Notes: generated by a model not told the origin, from the letters alone. Positions 1-10,276 are shown, counted from the first letter of the stretch. The stretch: 64,000 bases of DNA from Opitutia bacterium (GCA_947377865.1 CANCHK010000002.1:34028-98027), one strand, 5' to 3'. Translations and numbers: made by a program.

Positions 1-217
1 CCTGCGCGGCGACAGCTCGCTTAAAGACGGCTTTGCCAGAGAAAAGGGCCCGCAGAACGGCGGGCCATGACGACGGGCAAGCGACCAGCTTGAGGCACGC
101 CTCATGCAAGGAGTCGCCGCGCAACAGTGTGCCGTCTAGGTCGACATAGAGATGTCTCTCGAACGCTACTGCATCTCTCTTTTCTTGTGGATTTAACATA
201 TTTAAAACAATTGGCAT
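1..217 (-). CDS. HAD-type phosphatase domain, N-terminal fragment, probably of a HAD-UbiA fusion
   Basis: This partial gene runs off the left edge, and only the first 72 codons are visible. The translation contains YVDLDGTLLRGDSLHE, the DxDGT nucleophile motif of HAD phosphatases. In proteins where a HAD domain precedes a UbiA-type polyprenyl-phosphate transferase, this motif is followed by a similar hydrophobic and basic stretch, as seen here. The fusion itself lies outside the window and is inferred. Two ATGs are possible, at 217 and 199; the first has a weak purine run (AAGG) and is preferred. It sits 10 bp downstream of the GT-C-like gene, so it is probably the next gene of the polysaccharide operon. 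Confidence 0.7.
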   Translation of the reverse strand, partial: MPIVLNMLNPQEKRDAVAFERHLYVDLDGTLLRGDSLHEACLKLVACPSSWPAVLRALFSGKAVFKRAVAAQ

Positions 218-227
218 GCCTTGACCG

Positions 228-1448
228 TCATCTCAGCTGGAAGACCTTCCCCCAGCTATTCCTGTCCAATAATATATCGACCGCTGGGCGGGCAGGGCCG
301 GCAATCACGAACCAGCATACAAACCAAAAGGCAGCGAAACAGGCGACCACCCCCGGATGAGCATAATCTGGAGTTATGGAAAAAAGGCCCACGATATCAT
401 TATCAGGCAAGATGGTGGCTGGCTGGGGAATCTGCTCGTTGAAACGATTCGCAACCAGGCCAGCCAATACAGCGAGAGAAATGGTTGATGTATCCGTGCC
501 GCTCACCCAGTCAGCCACCAGTAATACATAGAGCGGAAAGCCGATGAAGAAAATCCTTGTCGTGTCACTGCCTCCCAAAAGCGCCATCACCAAACATAGC
601 AGCAGGAAGACGCGGGGAATAGCGCCAGAAGCACCAGCCTCAGCAGGCATCCCAGGACGATTCCGCAACTTGCAAAGTAAAAAAGGCCCCAAGGTCATAC
701 TGACACATGCCGCAGCCCTGAGCAATTCAACTGGCCTTAACACCTTATGCTTTATCGACACAAAAATAGTCTGTAACTGACCATAGTCAGTTCCCGGCAA
801 TTGTAGAAGCAATCCAACCAAAGTTCCCGCTAAGGCGACAGCACAGACTGTGATTCCAGTCACGAACAGACGCCTATCTGAAAGGCAAATGGCAGCCCCC
901 AGTGCCAATGCGAAATATAATCCAGACTCCCTGATTGGGATCGAGGCTACAAAGGTGAAGCCTGCAGCTAGGTACCATTTTCGTGTTATGAACAACGTAG
1001 CCAAAGAGTAGAACATTATGGCCGGCGGGTCTACGTTGTAGGGATAGAAATTTGTATACCTAAGCGGACTATACACATAACATACCATGGGTACCAAGCA
1101 TGCAAAAGTTACGCCCGGCGTGAATTTTGTGCGCAAGGCTAAGTAAGTAAACACCAGGGCGATTAACCCGCATGACAGATTTATCGCGCGAAAAGCAAAC
1201 TGCGCCTCCATCGGCAACTTCGAAGCCAACCAAGGTACTCCCACCCTCTTATTAAATGGCGCCTCATAAACCTGCTGTGAATTGTCCCCCTTGAAATGGA
1301 GGTACATTGAATGGTATGCGACTCCATCCCACCCTTTGCCGCCGGCAACCTCTACCTGAGGTTGCTTGTAATAATAACAAGCTGCGATAAAAAGAAGGGC
1401 TCCAAGTACGACGCTAGTTTTAATTGCCGAGTACATGAAATATTTCAA
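228..1448 (-). CDS. Polytopic membrane protein, GT-C-like, unassigned
   Basis: This 406-residue protein has a signal-anchor-like N-terminus and about eight to ten further hydrophobic segments. A large first extracytoplasmic loop carries a GWDG motif near residue 40. An acidic residue in that loop is typical of GT-C fold enzymes, which use polyprenyl-phosphate sugars, so a lipid-linked sugar transferase or polymerase is possible. I do not recognise a closer family. The start overlaps the rfbA stop by 4 bp (ATGA), indicating translational coupling. The DNA is visibly richer in A+T than its neighbours, suggesting separate acquisition. Confidence 0.6.
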   Translation of the reverse strand: MKYFMYSAIKTSVVLGALLFIAACYYYKQPQVEVAGGKGWDGVAYHSMYLHFKGDNSQQVYEAPFNKRVGVPWLASKLPMEAQFAFRAINLSCGLIALVFTYLALRTKFTPGVTFACLVPMVCYVYSPLRYTNFYPYNVDPPAIMFYSLATLFITRKWYLAAGFTFVASIPIRESGLYFALALGAAICLSDRRLFVTGITVCAVALAGTLVGLLLQLPGTDYGQLQTIFVSIKHKVLRPVELLRAAACVSMTLGPFLLCKLRNRPGMPAEAGASGAIPRVFLLLCLVMALLGGSDTTRIFFIGFPLYVLLVADWVSGTDTSTISLAVLAGLVANRFNEQIPQPATILPDNDIVGLFSITPDYAHPGVVACFAAFWFVCWFVIAGPARPAVDILLDRNSWGKVFQLR

Positions 1449-2308
1449 GACTGTAGCAAGGCCTTGAGATACTCACCGTAGCCGGACTTCGCGATGGGTT
1501 CGGCGAGCTTGAGCAGCTGGGCGTCATCGATGTAGCCGCGGCGCCAGGCGATCTCTTCGATGCAGCCGATCTTGAACCCTTGGCGGGCCTCGACGATCTG
1601 CACGAACTGCGAGGCCTGCAGGAGCGAGTCGAAGGTGCCGGTGTCGAGCCAGGCGGTGCCGCGCGGCAGGACCTTCACGCCGAGCTTGCCCTGGCGGAGA
1701 TACTCGCGGTTGACGTCGGTGATCTCATATTCGCCACGCGCCGAGGGCTTGAGCGCCTTGGCGATGCCGACGACGGAGTTGTCGTAGAAATAGAGGCCGG
1801 GGACGGCGAAGCTCGACTTGGGCGCCTTGGGCTTCTCCTCGATGGAGACGGCCTTGCCGGCCGCATCGAACTCGACCACGCCGAAGCGCTCGGGGTCTTT
1901 GACGTGATAGGCGAAGACGATGCCGCCCTGCGGGGCCTTACACGACTTGAGCTGATCGCCGAAACCAGCGGAATAGAAGATGTTGTCGCCGAGGACGAGG
2001 CAGACGTCATCGGACCCGATGAACTTCTCCCCGAGGACGAAAGCCTGGGCGAGGCCGTTGGGGACGGCCTGTTCGACGTAGTCGAACTTACAGCCAATGC
2101 GGGACCCGTCGCCCAATACTTCCCGGAATTTGGGCAGGTCGTGCGGGGTCGAGATGATCAGCACTTCCCGGATGCCCGCGAGCAGCAGGACCGAGAGCGG
2201 GTAGTAGATCATCGGCTTATCGTATACGGGCAGGAGCTGCTTGCTCATGACCTGGGTCAAGGGATGAAGCCGGGTGCCGGAACCGCCGGCGAGGATGATG
2301 CCTTTCAT
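1445..2308 (-). CDS. rfbA: Glucose-1-phosphate thymidylyltransferase
   Basis: This enzyme makes dTDP-glucose from dTTP and glucose-1-phosphate, the first step of dTDP-deoxysugar synthesis in the cytoplasm. The 287-residue length is standard. The nucleotide-binding signature [11 protein letters not shown] is at residues 8-18, followed by the [17 protein letters not shown] region, and LGDNIFY lies mid-protein. It pairs with rfbB (5890-6942) four genes upstream. No rfbC or rfbD is in the window, so the keto sugar may go to amino sugars rather than rhamnose, or those genes lie elsewhere. The start overlaps the stop of the upstream GT2 gene by 4 bp, and there is no Shine-Dalgarno site. Confidence 0.95.
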   Translation of the reverse strand: MKGIILAGGSGTRLHPLTQVMSKQLLPVYDKPMIYYPLSVLLLAGIREVLIISTPHDLPKFREVLGDGSRIGCKFDYVEQAVPNGLAQAFVLGEKFIGSDDVCLVLGDNIFYSAGFGDQLKSCKAPQGGIVFAYHVKDPERFGVVEFDAAGKAVSIEEKPKAPKSSFAVPGLYFYDNSVVGIAKALKPSARGEYEITDVNREYLRQGKLGVKVLPRGTAWLDTGTFDSLLQASQFVQIVEARQGFKIGCIEEIAWRRGYIDDAQLLKLAEPIAKSGYGEYLKALLQS

Positions 2309-3354
2309 GTTTTTGGGGTGGGGGAAGTTGGTCTGGCCGAGCTAAAATGCCTGACTTTCTGCCTGATAGGCAGGCTAAATTTGATGCCGGAGATCACGAC
2401 ATGGCGCCAAGCCCTCCAAGTGAGCGAGTGGCTACGGAGGAATCGCCCGGCCGCCGCCAGCCACGGCACCCACTTCGCCGTGGGCGATATCGTCAGGAAG
2501 CCTAGCCGCAAGGCAGCCTCATACTTCCTGATCTTAGCCAACTCGGACTCTAAGCGGTCGGCCGTGAGCAGGCCTTGGTCGTAGGCTTGCCGGGAGTCCT
2601 TTCGGAATTGCTCACAGTACTCAGCGCGGCCTTGGTAGAATTTCGCCACCGTCGCCAACGTCGTGGCCGGCGCGTCCACCTCCGACCAGGCTCCCATGGA
2701 GAGATTGCGCCCATGCCATCGCCACTTGACCAAGTTCTTGGGCGTATAAGCAAGCGAACCGAGGAGAAAGCCTCGGTAGATAAAGACTTCGTCTTCGGCC
2801 TTGGCCGCATCGATAGGACTGAAAGCCGTGGAGAGAACCCGGCGGTAGGAACCACAAGCGCCCAAGGTCGGGGCGCCGTGCCAGAAGTCCAAGCCGAAAG
2901 AGTAAGCCGACGCACGGTGAATCGAATCGACCCGCCGCTGGGGCTCCCATTCCGCGACGAGTTCATCCCCAGATTCATTAATGATGCTGACCTGACTCAT
3001 CACCACCATCACGTCGGGGTTGTCCTCAAAGATCCGGGAGGTGACGGCCAGTCGGTCGGACGAAGAGATGTCATCTCCGGCCATGACGACCAGGACTTCT
3101 CCTCTGGCGGCCGCGATCGCACGGTTCCAGTTACGCACCAAGCCCATGTTGGGCTCTTTAGGTAAGAACCTGACCAAGTGGCGTCGCGCGTGCGCGTCCA
3201 CCAGCCGGGAGATGATTTCCGACGTCGCATCGGTTGAGCCGTCGTCACCAATAATGATTTCGTAATCTTCAAAATCTTGCTCTAAAGCGGCCCGCAATGC
3301 CTCCGAGACAAATTTTTCTTGGTTGTACGTCAGAAAGATAATCGAAGCCTTCAT
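2305..3354 (-). CDS. Glycosyltransferase family 2 (tandem paralogue B)
   Basis: This 349-residue GT-A protein begins with [13 protein letters not shown] and has the DDGSTD nucleotide-sugar motif near residue 38 and MAGDD near residue 93, which supplies the metal-binding aspartates. No membrane segments are obvious, so it probably transfers a sugar onto a lipid-linked intermediate at the inner face of the membrane. It closely resembles the adjacent upstream gene (3431-4459) along its length, including [13 protein letters not shown] and [10 protein letters not shown] against the matching positions there. The C-terminus diverges. The sugar specificity cannot be told from sequence. Confidence 0.88.
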   Translation of the reverse strand: MKASIIFLTYNQEKFVSEALRAALEQDFEDYEIIIGDDGSTDATSEIISRLVDAHARRHLVRFLPKEPNMGLVRNWNRAIAAARGEVLVVMAGDDISSSDRLAVTSRIFEDNPDVMVVMSQVSIINESGDELVAEWEPQRRVDSIHRASAYSFGLDFWHGAPTLGACGSYRRVLSTAFSPIDAAKAEDEVFIYRGFLLGSLAYTPKNLVKWRWHGRNLSMGAWSEVDAPATTLATVAKFYQGRAEYCEQFRKDSRQAYDQGLLTADRLESELAKIRKYEAALRLGFLTISPTAKWVPWLAAAGRFLRSHSLTWRAWRHVVISGIKFSLPIRQKVRHFSSARPTSPTPKT

Positions 3355-3430
3355 CTTGGCGGTGAGTACGGTTTTTGGCTGGGGGATAATGACAAAGCAG
3401 GTGGTCTTGATGGACGGGGAAATCGCCAGC

Positions 3431-4459
3431 CTAGGTCGTCGGACGGGAATATTTGAGCCTCACCTTCACCGGAGCAAAACGCTTGATTGCCGAACGTAAG
3501 ACGTATCCGAAAATCCTCTTCTCGCAGCGGGTTTGCTTCAAGAGCCGGCATGCGATAGTCAGCCAACTGAAGGGGTTGATGCCGGGCGCTAGGGTATGGT
3601 ATCCGAGATCGTACGTGAGCGTCAGTTCGACGAGTTTTCTGCTCTCCAGTTCATAAGCAGGCTTGGTCAGGCGTCCGTTCGCGTTGGCCACCTGCAGGTC
3701 TTTTTCATGCTGAACGCAGGCGTCTTTCCGGCCGACATAGGACATGGCTCTCCTACGGAGGACTTCGGCCGGAGAAGATTCGTCCAGCAGCTTCCCCATG
3801 GAGAGGTTTAAGCCGTGCCAGCGCCAGCTGACCAGGTTTGCTGGCGTGTAGGCGACCGAACCGATCAGCAAGGCCCGGTAGACATACGGGTCATCTTCCG
3901 AGTGCGCATGCAGGATGGGTCCGAATTCATCCAACAGCTGGCGGCGATAGGCGCCGCAGGCGCCGAGGACGGGCGTGCCGGCCCAGAAATCGAGGGCATT
4001 CGATGATGCGGTGCGCCGAAAACAGGTGTATTCCGGTGCGCGTTTTTCCCGGTTCTGATGGATGACGGCTCCCGCTGCGTCGATCACGCTCACCTGAGTG
4101 AATGCCGCCATCACGCTCCCGTCATGGGCGAAGATTTCCGCCATCGCTGCGGTCCGGCCGGGGGCGGAAACATCATCGCCGGCCATGGTGACGAAAAAAT
4201 CTCCGGACGCGGCCCGCGTCGCCCGGTTCCAATTTTTGACCACTCCCATGTTAGGCTCCGGTGGAAGGATTCTCACTGCCGTACGCCACGGATGCTCAGC
4301 CAAGACCACCTCGATAATCGCCAAAGTGCGGTCGGTTGAGGCATCGTCCGCGATGATGATTTCGAGATCAGGATAATCTTGGGCCAAGGCTGACCGCAAC
4401 GCTTCCTCGACGTATTTTTCCTGATTGTAAGTCAGGAAGATAATTGAGGCCTTAAGCAT
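3431..4459 (-). CDS. Glycosyltransferase family 2 (tandem paralogue A)
   Basis: This 342-residue GT2 enzyme starts [17 protein letters not shown]. It has ADDASTD for nucleotide-sugar binding and MAGDD for metal binding. It shares EPNMGVVKNWNRA, ALDFWAGTPVLGACG and RWHGLNLSMG with the downstream paralogue, so the pair arose by tandem duplication and probably adds two related sugars. Its start overlaps the flippase stop by 8 bp. A 76-bp spacer before the downstream GT2 gene is the longest gap in this part of the operon. The acceptor and donor are unknown. Confidence 0.88.
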   Translation of the reverse strand: MLKASIIFLTYNQEKYVEEALRSALAQDYPDLEIIIADDASTDRTLAIIEVVLAEHPWRTAVRILPPEPNMGVVKNWNRATRAASGDFFVTMAGDDVSAPGRTAAMAEIFAHDGSVMAAFTQVSVIDAAGAVIHQNREKRAPEYTCFRRTASSNALDFWAGTPVLGACGAYRRQLLDEFGPILHAHSEDDPYVYRALLIGSVAYTPANLVSWRWHGLNLSMGKLLDESSPAEVLRRRAMSYVGRKDACVQHEKDLQVANANGRLTKPAYELESRKLVELTLTYDLGYHTLAPGINPFSWLTIACRLLKQTRCEKRIFGYVLRSAIKRFAPVKVRLKYSRPTT

Positions 4460-5867
4460 GGTGCTCCTTCCGCGTGGTCTGCAGGGTGATGACGGCCGAG
4501 CCGAGGGCGACGGCTCCGAAGGTCAGGCCGGAAACCCACAGGCTCCCTCCCCGCGTCGCGACAAATTGGGCGACGCCCATGGCCACGATGGCCATGCCCG
4601 ACCAGAGCAGGCTGTTGGCGGAAATAGTCCGACCGACTTTATGATAAACGAAGGCCATCATCATGATCCCATACAACAAGGCGCCGACGAGGAAAGCGAG
4701 CCCTGCCCCGGTCAACCCGAGCCAGGGCAACCAGAGAAAGGTGAGCGCCATGACGCCGATGGCCGCAACGCTTTCGAGCCAGAACATCTCTTTGGGCGTT
4801 GCCCGGGCCGCGAGCCAGAACCCCAGCGGCCAGCTCACGAGCCGGCAGGCCACGCCCCAGACCATCAAGCGCAGCAAGTCGAGCGCCTGGTGGAAGGCGG
4901 CGGAATAAAACAGGCTGAGCAAAGCCTCGCCGAACAGCACCAGGCCGACGAAGCACGGGGTGGCCAGGATGACGCCGGCCTTGATCTGCCGGTCCGTGAT
5001 GTCCAACGCTTCATCCTCGTTCTGGGCGGCCGAGACGCGTGGGTAGAAATCCGTCCCCATGGCCGCGAAGATGAATCCCGGGATCGTGCCAGCGATCGAA
5101 AACGCCGCTTGGTAATAACCGGCGTGGGCGATGCCCAGTTCCTGGACGACGGCCACGCGGGTGAAGTAGACGGACAGCTGGAAGACGACGGTCGTCCCGA
5201 TCACGGCGATACCCATCTTGATCAATGGACCGGCGTTATGGAGGCTGCCGAAAATCTCGCGCAGCCCGGGGAGCCTTGGCTTGAGGTATCTTCCCAGAAC
5301 ATAGAGCTGGGCCGCTGACGCGATCAGCAGGGCGGCGACCATGCCCCAGAGTCCGCCGAACCAGATCAAGGGAGCGCCGAGCGCGAAGGCGCCCAGGGCC
5401 GACCACGCCTGGGCTTTGGCAACGGCCTTGATCTGACCCCGGGCTTGGAGCAAGGCATTGAGCCCCATCGAGACGATGGCCAACGGTGCGGCGACGCTGG
5501 CGACCATCACGATCGGCAGGTCCACAAGGTCTCCGAAGGTGAAGTAACAGACCGGCACCGCCGCCACCAGGGCGACGGCCATGCCGATGATCGCGAGCCT
5601 CAAGGTGAACTTTAACACCGTGCCTTCGCGGCCATCGCGTTCTTCACCGTCCTGTCCCGACACGTGTTTCACGGCCGAAGTGCCGACGCCAAATCCGAGG
5701 ATCTGCGTCAGGGTATTGATGAGCTGCGTGAGCATCCCCATCATGCCGACGCCCGCAGGGCCGAGCACCATGGCGACGAGCTTGCCGCGCAGTAAGCCTG
5801 TCACCATGGCCACGGCTGAGGCTCCGCCCATCAGGATACTCGAGCGGAGGATGCGGGCGAAAGCCAT
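4452..5867 (-). CDS. O-antigen/exopolysaccharide flippase, Wzx-like (MOP superfamily)
   Basis: This 471-residue, very hydrophobic protein has about 12-14 transmembrane helices. Its N-terminus, SILMGGASAVAMVTGLLRGK, is the usual opening of polysaccharide-biosynthesis (RfbX/Wzx) flippases. It should move undecaprenyl-diphosphate oligosaccharide repeats across the inner membrane. Context supports this, because it lies between the GT2 pair and rfbB. Together with the O-antigen ligase-like proteins at 18974-20362 and 34893-36557 it suggests a Wzx/Wzy-type pathway. Confidence 0.88.
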   Translation of the reverse strand: MAFARILRSSILMGGASAVAMVTGLLRGKLVAMVLGPAGVGMMGMLTQLINTLTQILGFGVGTSAVKHVSGQDGEERDGREGTVLKFTLRLAIIGMAVALVAAVPVCYFTFGDLVDLPIVMVASVAAPLAIVSMGLNALLQARGQIKAVAKAQAWSALGAFALGAPLIWFGGLWGMVAALLIASAAQLYVLGRYLKPRLPGLREIFGSLHNAGPLIKMGIAVIGTTVVFQLSVYFTRVAVVQELGIAHAGYYQAAFSIAGTIPGFIFAAMGTDFYPRVSAAQNEDEALDITDRQIKAGVILATPCFVGLVLFGEALLSLFYSAAFHQALDLLRLMVWGVACRLVSWPLGFWLAARATPKEMFWLESVAAIGVMALTFLWLPWLGLTGAGLAFLVGALLYGIMMMAFVYHKVGRTISANSLLWSGMAIVAMGVAQFVATRGGSLWVSGLTFGAVALGSAVITLQTTRKEHHA

Positions 5868-5889
5868 GGTTCAGACGGGCGGCTGAAAA

Positions 5890-6942
5890 TCAGCCGCGGC
5901 CGATCCGCTCCAGCCGATAGGAGCCATCCAGGATCTTCTGGATCCACTGCGGGTTATCCAGATACCATTGGACGGTCTTCCGGAAGCCGCTTTGGAAGTT
6001 TTCCTGGGGCGCCCAGCCTAATTCCTGCTTGGCGCGGGCGGCATTGATCGCATACCTCATGTCGTGGCCGGGGCGGTCGGTGACGTAGGTGATGGCGGTG
6101 GCGTGCGGCTTGCAGTCCGGGCGCGGCCGCAGTTCGTCCAAGAGGCCGCAGAGCTGGCCCACGAGGTCGATATTGCGCTGCTCATTGTCGCCCCCGATGC
6201 AGTAAGTCCTGCCCGGCGCGCCTTTTTGGACGGCGGCGAGCAAGGCCCGGGCATGGTCGTCGACATACAGCCAGTCGCGGATATTCTCGCCTTTGCCGTA
6301 GACCGGAATCGGTTCACCGCGGAGGCATTTCAAGATGACCACCGGGATCAGCTTCTCGGGGAACTGATACGGGCCGTAATTGTTCGAACAGTTGGTGATG
6401 ACGACCGGCAGACCGTAGGTGTCCATCCACGCCCGGGCCAGGTGATCGCTGGCCGCCTTGCTCGCGCTGTAGGGCGAGTGCGGGTCATACGGCGTCGTTT
6501 CGCTGAAAGCCGGCGCGGCGGGCGCGAGGGATCCGAAGACCTCATCGGTCGAGACGTGCAAGAAGCGAAAGGCATCCCGAGGGGGACCGGAGAGTTGGCG
6601 CCAATAACCTAAGGCGGCCTGGAGCAGCTGGAACGTCCCGGTGATGTTCGTGGAGATGAATTCGCCCGGGCCGTCGATCGAGCGATCCACATGCGACTCG
6701 GCGGCCAGGTGCATCACGGCGTCCGGGCAGAAGCTCGCCATGGCCTTGCGCATCGCCTCGGCATCGCAGATGTCCGCCTGGAGGAAGGCGAAGCCCGACT
6801 GGCCCTCCAGGTCCGCCAAGGAGGACCGATTACCCGCATAGGTCAGCTTATCGATGACCAAGACCTGATGGCCGAGGCCGTGCGCCAGTCTCGTGAGGTT
6901 AGAGCCGATGAAGCCGGCGCCGCCTGTGATGAGGAGTTTCAT
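5890..6942 (-). CDS. rfbB: dTDP-glucose 4,6-dehydratase
   Basis: An extended short-chain dehydrogenase of 350 residues. The NAD-binding motif GGAGFIGSN is at residues 7-15, the active-site segment STDEVFG at 131-137, and Tyr158-x-x-x-Lys162 follows. It converts dTDP-glucose to dTDP-4-keto-6-deoxyglucose, the branch point for rhamnose and for amino and acylated deoxysugars. It lies 22 bp before the flippase in a single transcription direction. No Shine-Dalgarno site precedes the ATG; the leader reads CCCCATAAATC, C-rich and then A-rich like its neighbours. Confidence 0.96.
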   Translation of the reverse strand: MKLLITGGAGFIGSNLTRLAHGLGHQVLVIDKLTYAGNRSSLADLEGQSGFAFLQADICDAEAMRKAMASFCPDAVMHLAAESHVDRSIDGPGEFISTNITGTFQLLQAALGYWRQLSGPPRDAFRFLHVSTDEVFGSLAPAAPAFSETTPYDPHSPYSASKAASDHLARAWMDTYGLPVVITNCSNNYGPYQFPEKLIPVVILKCLRGEPIPVYGKGENIRDWLYVDDHARALLAAVQKGAPGRTYCIGGDNEQRNIDLVGQLCGLLDELRPRPDCKPHATAITYVTDRPGHDMRYAINAARAKQELGWAPQENFQSGFRKTVQWYLDNPQWIQKILDGSYRLERIGRG

Positions 6943-6958
6943 GATTTATGGGGATGTA

Positions 6959-8977
6959 TTATTTTGCGAGTTGAAGTAAGGCCTCGGCGATTCTTGGCCC
7001 GACTAGCTCTGCGCCGAACGGGCTAAGGTGATTCGTGTCGATATAATAAAGGGCTCCCTGGCCGTCCCACCATTTGACCGACCCGTCAGGATTTTTTAAT
7101 AAGTCTTGGGTGGTCACGAAAACGACGTTCTTGTTCGCTGCGAAATGATTGGAGAACTTCGCTTCGAAGTCCTCCCTCCCGGCTTTGGCGCGCAGCGACT
7201 CGCTCACCCGCAGTCGATCCAACGGCAGGCCATAGCGATCACGCTGAAAGGCGAAATAGTCGACGGTGCAGACATCGGCTATATCCATGACCGGCGGCTG
7301 CTGGACGACGATGAGCTTGGTGTGCCTTGAGGCTTCTTCGAAGAATGGGCGCATACGATCGAACAAGCGCCCATCATACCTACAAACAAATAGTAGTCCG
7401 GATGGTTTTTCGCTGATAAGGCGACGGCCGAGCGCATTGAATCGATTGAGTTCATCTTCTGATTCGGTCAAGTGGTCGCGGAACCTATCTTTGATCCACT
7501 TTCCTATTTCCGGTAGAGTCGTAGTTGGCGTCGGATCGCCGGCATCCAAGACATGGTAAATCGCTTTGTATCCCAGCTTCAGGGAGATGGCGTCCACCTG
7601 AGCCGCCAGCGTGCAGGCATGTGAGTCGCCCCAGAATAATAATGTCTTGGGGGCGTCCGGATCGCCGCCGACGGTCACGAAATCGATCGGTCGAGCCGCC
7701 TGCTTTGAGTTAAACTTGATGGCATTAAATTTGTCGCCCACTCCGACCGCGGTATTCGACGAGAATAACCCGCCTAGGCATGTCATCCCTCGGAACCCGC
7801 CTACCCACTCGTCGGCTTGCGGGCTGCTTGGATCCTGCGAGGCATAAAGTTTGTGTCGGCCGAAGGAATCGGACGCCAGACCTGCGGAAACATACAGCGC
7901 TCCGGAGGCGAGGACGATCATCCAAACCGACCCCATTCGGCGGAGGGGTTGTTCAATCCAGCGGTAACTGGCGACGGCCAAGGGCGCCGTCAGAGCGAGG
8001 GCGATCAATGCCAAGGTCCAAGGATTCAGATAACTGTCGTGCGCGGCGTTCCAAGTCTTCAGGAAAATGATCACGGGCCAGTGCCAAAGGTAGAGCGAAT
8101 AGGAGACCAGTCCGATCCATACCATGCCCGGATGCGCGATCGCCTTGTGAAGGCGGGAATCAGACTTCATTCCCCAAAGGAACAGCATGACTCCGGGCAC
8201 CGCCATCAAGGGCCTCAGCCGCTGGAAGATGCTGCCGTAATCCGGGAGGGCGTAGGCCGTTAAGACGATGGCCAAGCCGGCCCAGCTTGCCGCCGCTGCT
8301 CCCCGTCTCGGGCCGATGCCCCCGGCATCTGCCATCGTGGCGAGGGCGATGGTCGCGCCGGCCATGAGCTCCCACGCCCGAGGCAAGAGAAGATAGAAAG
8401 CTTTGGGCGGATTGGCTGCCGATTGGATCAGAAACCAAACGAAACTCATGAAGCCGAGCCCAAGGACATAGGCCAAAGTCCGGCCCACGCCTTGATACCG
8501 TACCAGCATCCATACCAGCAGAGGAAATAATAAGTAGAACTGCTCTTCGACCCCCAAGGACCAGGTATGTAGCAAGGGGTCGGCCAGCGCATCGGTCCCC
8601 CAATAGTTTCCGATGTTATCGCAGAGGGCGCCATTCCCATTGATCAAAATGACCGCGCGGATCTGCCGGGCGATTTCATTCAATTGTATCGGGCTGATCA
8701 AAATACCAGCCAGCAAGACCCCGGACATCATCGCGATCAAAGCGGGCAGGATTCGCCTGATTCGGCGGCGATAAAATCCGGCGAAAGTGAACGTGTTCTC
8801 AGTGATTTCCTTGGCGATGATGCCTGTGATCAGGTAGCCTGAAATCACGAAAAAGACGTCCACGCCAAGATATCCGCCGGGCAACCAGTCCGGATTCAGG
8901 TGAAACAGGATGACCGGCAGCACGGCGATCGCGCGCAGCGCATCGACAGCATGAATTCTTTCAGGGGTTGATGACAT
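6959..8977 (-). CDS. Acyltransferase 3 with C-terminal SGNH domain (OafA-like)
   Basis: This 672-residue two-part protein has about ten membrane helices in the first 380 residues. They carry VDVFFVISGYLITG and the RRIRRILPA segment typical of the AT3 family. A periplasmic SGNH hydrolase-like domain follows, with LLFWGDSHACT near residue 440 and DTNHLSPFGAE near the end supplying Ser, Asp and His. Such proteins O-acylate, usually O-acetylate, sugars of surface glycans on the periplasmic side. It is placed between rfbB and the DegT gene. The donor and target sugar are not visible. Confidence 0.92.
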   Translation of the reverse strand: MSSTPERIHAVDALRAIAVLPVILFHLNPDWLPGGYLGVDVFFVISGYLITGIIAKEITENTFTFAGFYRRRIRRILPALIAMMSGVLLAGILISPIQLNEIARQIRAVILINGNGALCDNIGNYWGTDALADPLLHTWSLGVEEQFYLLFPLLVWMLVRYQGVGRTLAYVLGLGFMSFVWFLIQSAANPPKAFYLLLPRAWELMAGATIALATMADAGGIGPRRGAAAASWAGLAIVLTAYALPDYGSIFQRLRPLMAVPGVMLFLWGMKSDSRLHKAIAHPGMVWIGLVSYSLYLWHWPVIIFLKTWNAAHDSYLNPWTLALIALALTAPLAVASYRWIEQPLRRMGSVWMIVLASGALYVSAGLASDSFGRHKLYASQDPSSPQADEWVGGFRGMTCLGGLFSSNTAVGVGDKFNAIKFNSKQAARPIDFVTVGGDPDAPKTLLFWGDSHACTLAAQVDAISLKLGYKAIYHVLDAGDPTPTTTLPEIGKWIKDRFRDHLTESEDELNRFNALGRRLISEKPSGLLFVCRYDGRLFDRMRPFFEEASRHTKLIVVQQPPVMDIADVCTVDYFAFQRDRYGLPLDRLRVSESLRAKAGREDFEAKFSNHFAANKNVVFVTTQDLLKNPDGSVKWWDGQGALYYIDTNHLSPFGAELVGPRIAEALLQLAK

Positions 8978-8985
8978 TTTTACTT

Positions 8986-10116
8986 TCAGGCGAACTGCGA
9001 ACGAATCATGTTAATCACCCGCTCCCGCGCTTCTTCGGACATGGCCGAGCCGGATGGCAGGCAGAGGCCATGGTCGAAAAGCCGTTCGCTGACCTGCCCT
9101 CCGTGCATTTCGGCGGAGGCGAAGACGGGCTGGAGATGCATGGGCTTCCAGACGGGGCGGGCTTCGATGTTCTCGGCCTCGAGCGCGAGCCGGACTTGCT
9201 CACGGGTGACGCCCGCGATCTTGGGGTCGATGCTGAGGCAGGTGAGCCAATGGGTCGACTGACCCCACGAGGCTTCTGGCTGCATGGTCACGCCTGGGAG
9301 GGATTTAAAGGCTTCGGCATACGCCTTGAAGTGACCGCGCCGACGCGAGACTTTTCCGGAGAGGCGCGTGAGCTGACCAAGCCCGATGCTGGCGGCGATA
9401 TTACTGAGGCGATAGTTATACCCGATGGTGGAATGCTGGTAGTGCGGAGCCGCATCGCGCGCCTGAGTGGCGAGGAATCGTGCCTGATTAGCAAGTGCCG
9501 CATCATCCGTGACCAGCATACCGCCGCCGCCAGTGGTGATGATTTTGTTGCCGTTAAAGGAATGGATACCAAATAGGCCGAAGGAACCCGGCGAAGCCTC
9601 GCCATAGGTCGCACCAAGGGCTTCGGCGGCGTCTTCGATGAGCTTGACGCCATGCTTGTCGCAACAAGCTTTAATCGGGGAGATATCCGCCGCCTGGCCA
9701 TAAAGGTGGACGAGGATGAGCGCTTTGGGAGTCTTGCCGGCTTTGGCTTTCTGTTCGATGACCGCACAGGCCAGTGCGGGATCCATGTTCCAACTACGCG
9801 CTTCGGAATCGATGAAGACGGGTTTGGCGCCGAGATAAGTAATCGGCGAAGCCGACGCGACGAAAGTCAGCGAGGAGCACAGGACTTCGTCCCCGGCACC
9901 GACGCCAGCGAGTCGGAGCGCAAGATGCAGGGCAGCGGTCCCGGATGAAACGGCGACGGCATGCTTGGACCCCACGAGCTGGGCGAAATCCTGCTCGAAT
10001 GCGTCGAGATTTGGCCCAGCCGGCGCGACCCAATTGGATTGGAAAGCTTCCAGGACATATTCGATTTCGGCGGAACCCACATCTGGAGGGGATAAGTAAA
10101 TTCTGTTTGGGTTCAT
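8986..10116 (-). CDS. DegT/DnrJ/EryC1/StrS sugar aminotransferase (EpsN/PglE-like)
   Basis: A PLP enzyme of 376 residues. The opening IYLSPPDVGSAE, then NWVAPAGPN, resembles the EpsN/PglE subgroup, which aminates C4 of UDP-4-keto-6-deoxy-GlcNAc. SSGTAALHLAL is at 58-68, EDAAEALGA at 161-169, and the internal-aldimine lysine is Lys191 in FNGNKIITTGGGG. The substrate could equally be the dTDP-4-keto-6-deoxyglucose made by rfbB. The NeuD/PglD-type acetyltransferase at 15154-15807 is a plausible next step. It is 8 bp from the acyltransferase gene and starts this packed transcription unit. Confidence 0.9.
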   Translation of the reverse strand: MNPNRIYLSPPDVGSAEIEYVLEAFQSNWVAPAGPNLDAFEQDFAQLVGSKHAVAVSSGTAALHLALRLAGVGAGDEVLCSSLTFVASASPITYLGAKPVFIDSEARSWNMDPALACAVIEQKAKAGKTPKALILVHLYGQAADISPIKACCDKHGVKLIEDAAEALGATYGEASPGSFGLFGIHSFNGNKIITTGGGGMLVTDDAALANQARFLATQARDAAPHYQHSTIGYNYRLSNIAASIGLGQLTRLSGKVSRRRGHFKAYAEAFKSLPGVTMQPEASWGQSTHWLTCLSIDPKIAGVTREQVRLALEAENIEARPVWKPMHLQPVFASAEMHGGQVSERLFDHGLCLPSGSAMSEEARERVINMIRSQFA

Positions 10117-10137
10117 TTTGAATGGTGCTAAAGTTTT

Positions 10138-10222
10138 GGGTGACGGGTGACAGCCCCCGGGGCATCGGCATTTCAGGTTTCGGCTATTCGGCCCTCGGCA
10201 ATCAGGCTTCGGCCATCAGCGG
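10138..10222 (-). repeat. R8 repeat, inverted copy, left of the four-helix-bundle gene
   Basis: About 85 bp that is the imperfect reverse complement of 10690-10775. The best shared block is GATGGCCGAAGCCTGAT (17 bp, perfect), with GGCCGAAT and GTCACCCGTCACC also shared. Related R8 copies occur at 22995, 30489, 32647, 41842 (inverted), 41928 and 44565. The pair brackets the plus-strand gene at 10277-10687. It may also hold the upstream signals of the minus-strand DegT gene starting at 10116. Confidence 0.75.
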
Positions 10223-10276
10223 TGCACGTGTCTGAGTGGTGTTAACTTATCAGGGGTTGAGCCTTAGAGGTCTACG

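Noticed and set aside
1580..2584. Long plus-strand open frame opposite rfbA and a GT2 gene
   Set aside because: It is the antisense shadow of two well-supported genes, a common effect in 60% GC DNA. Its translation has no fold-like pattern.
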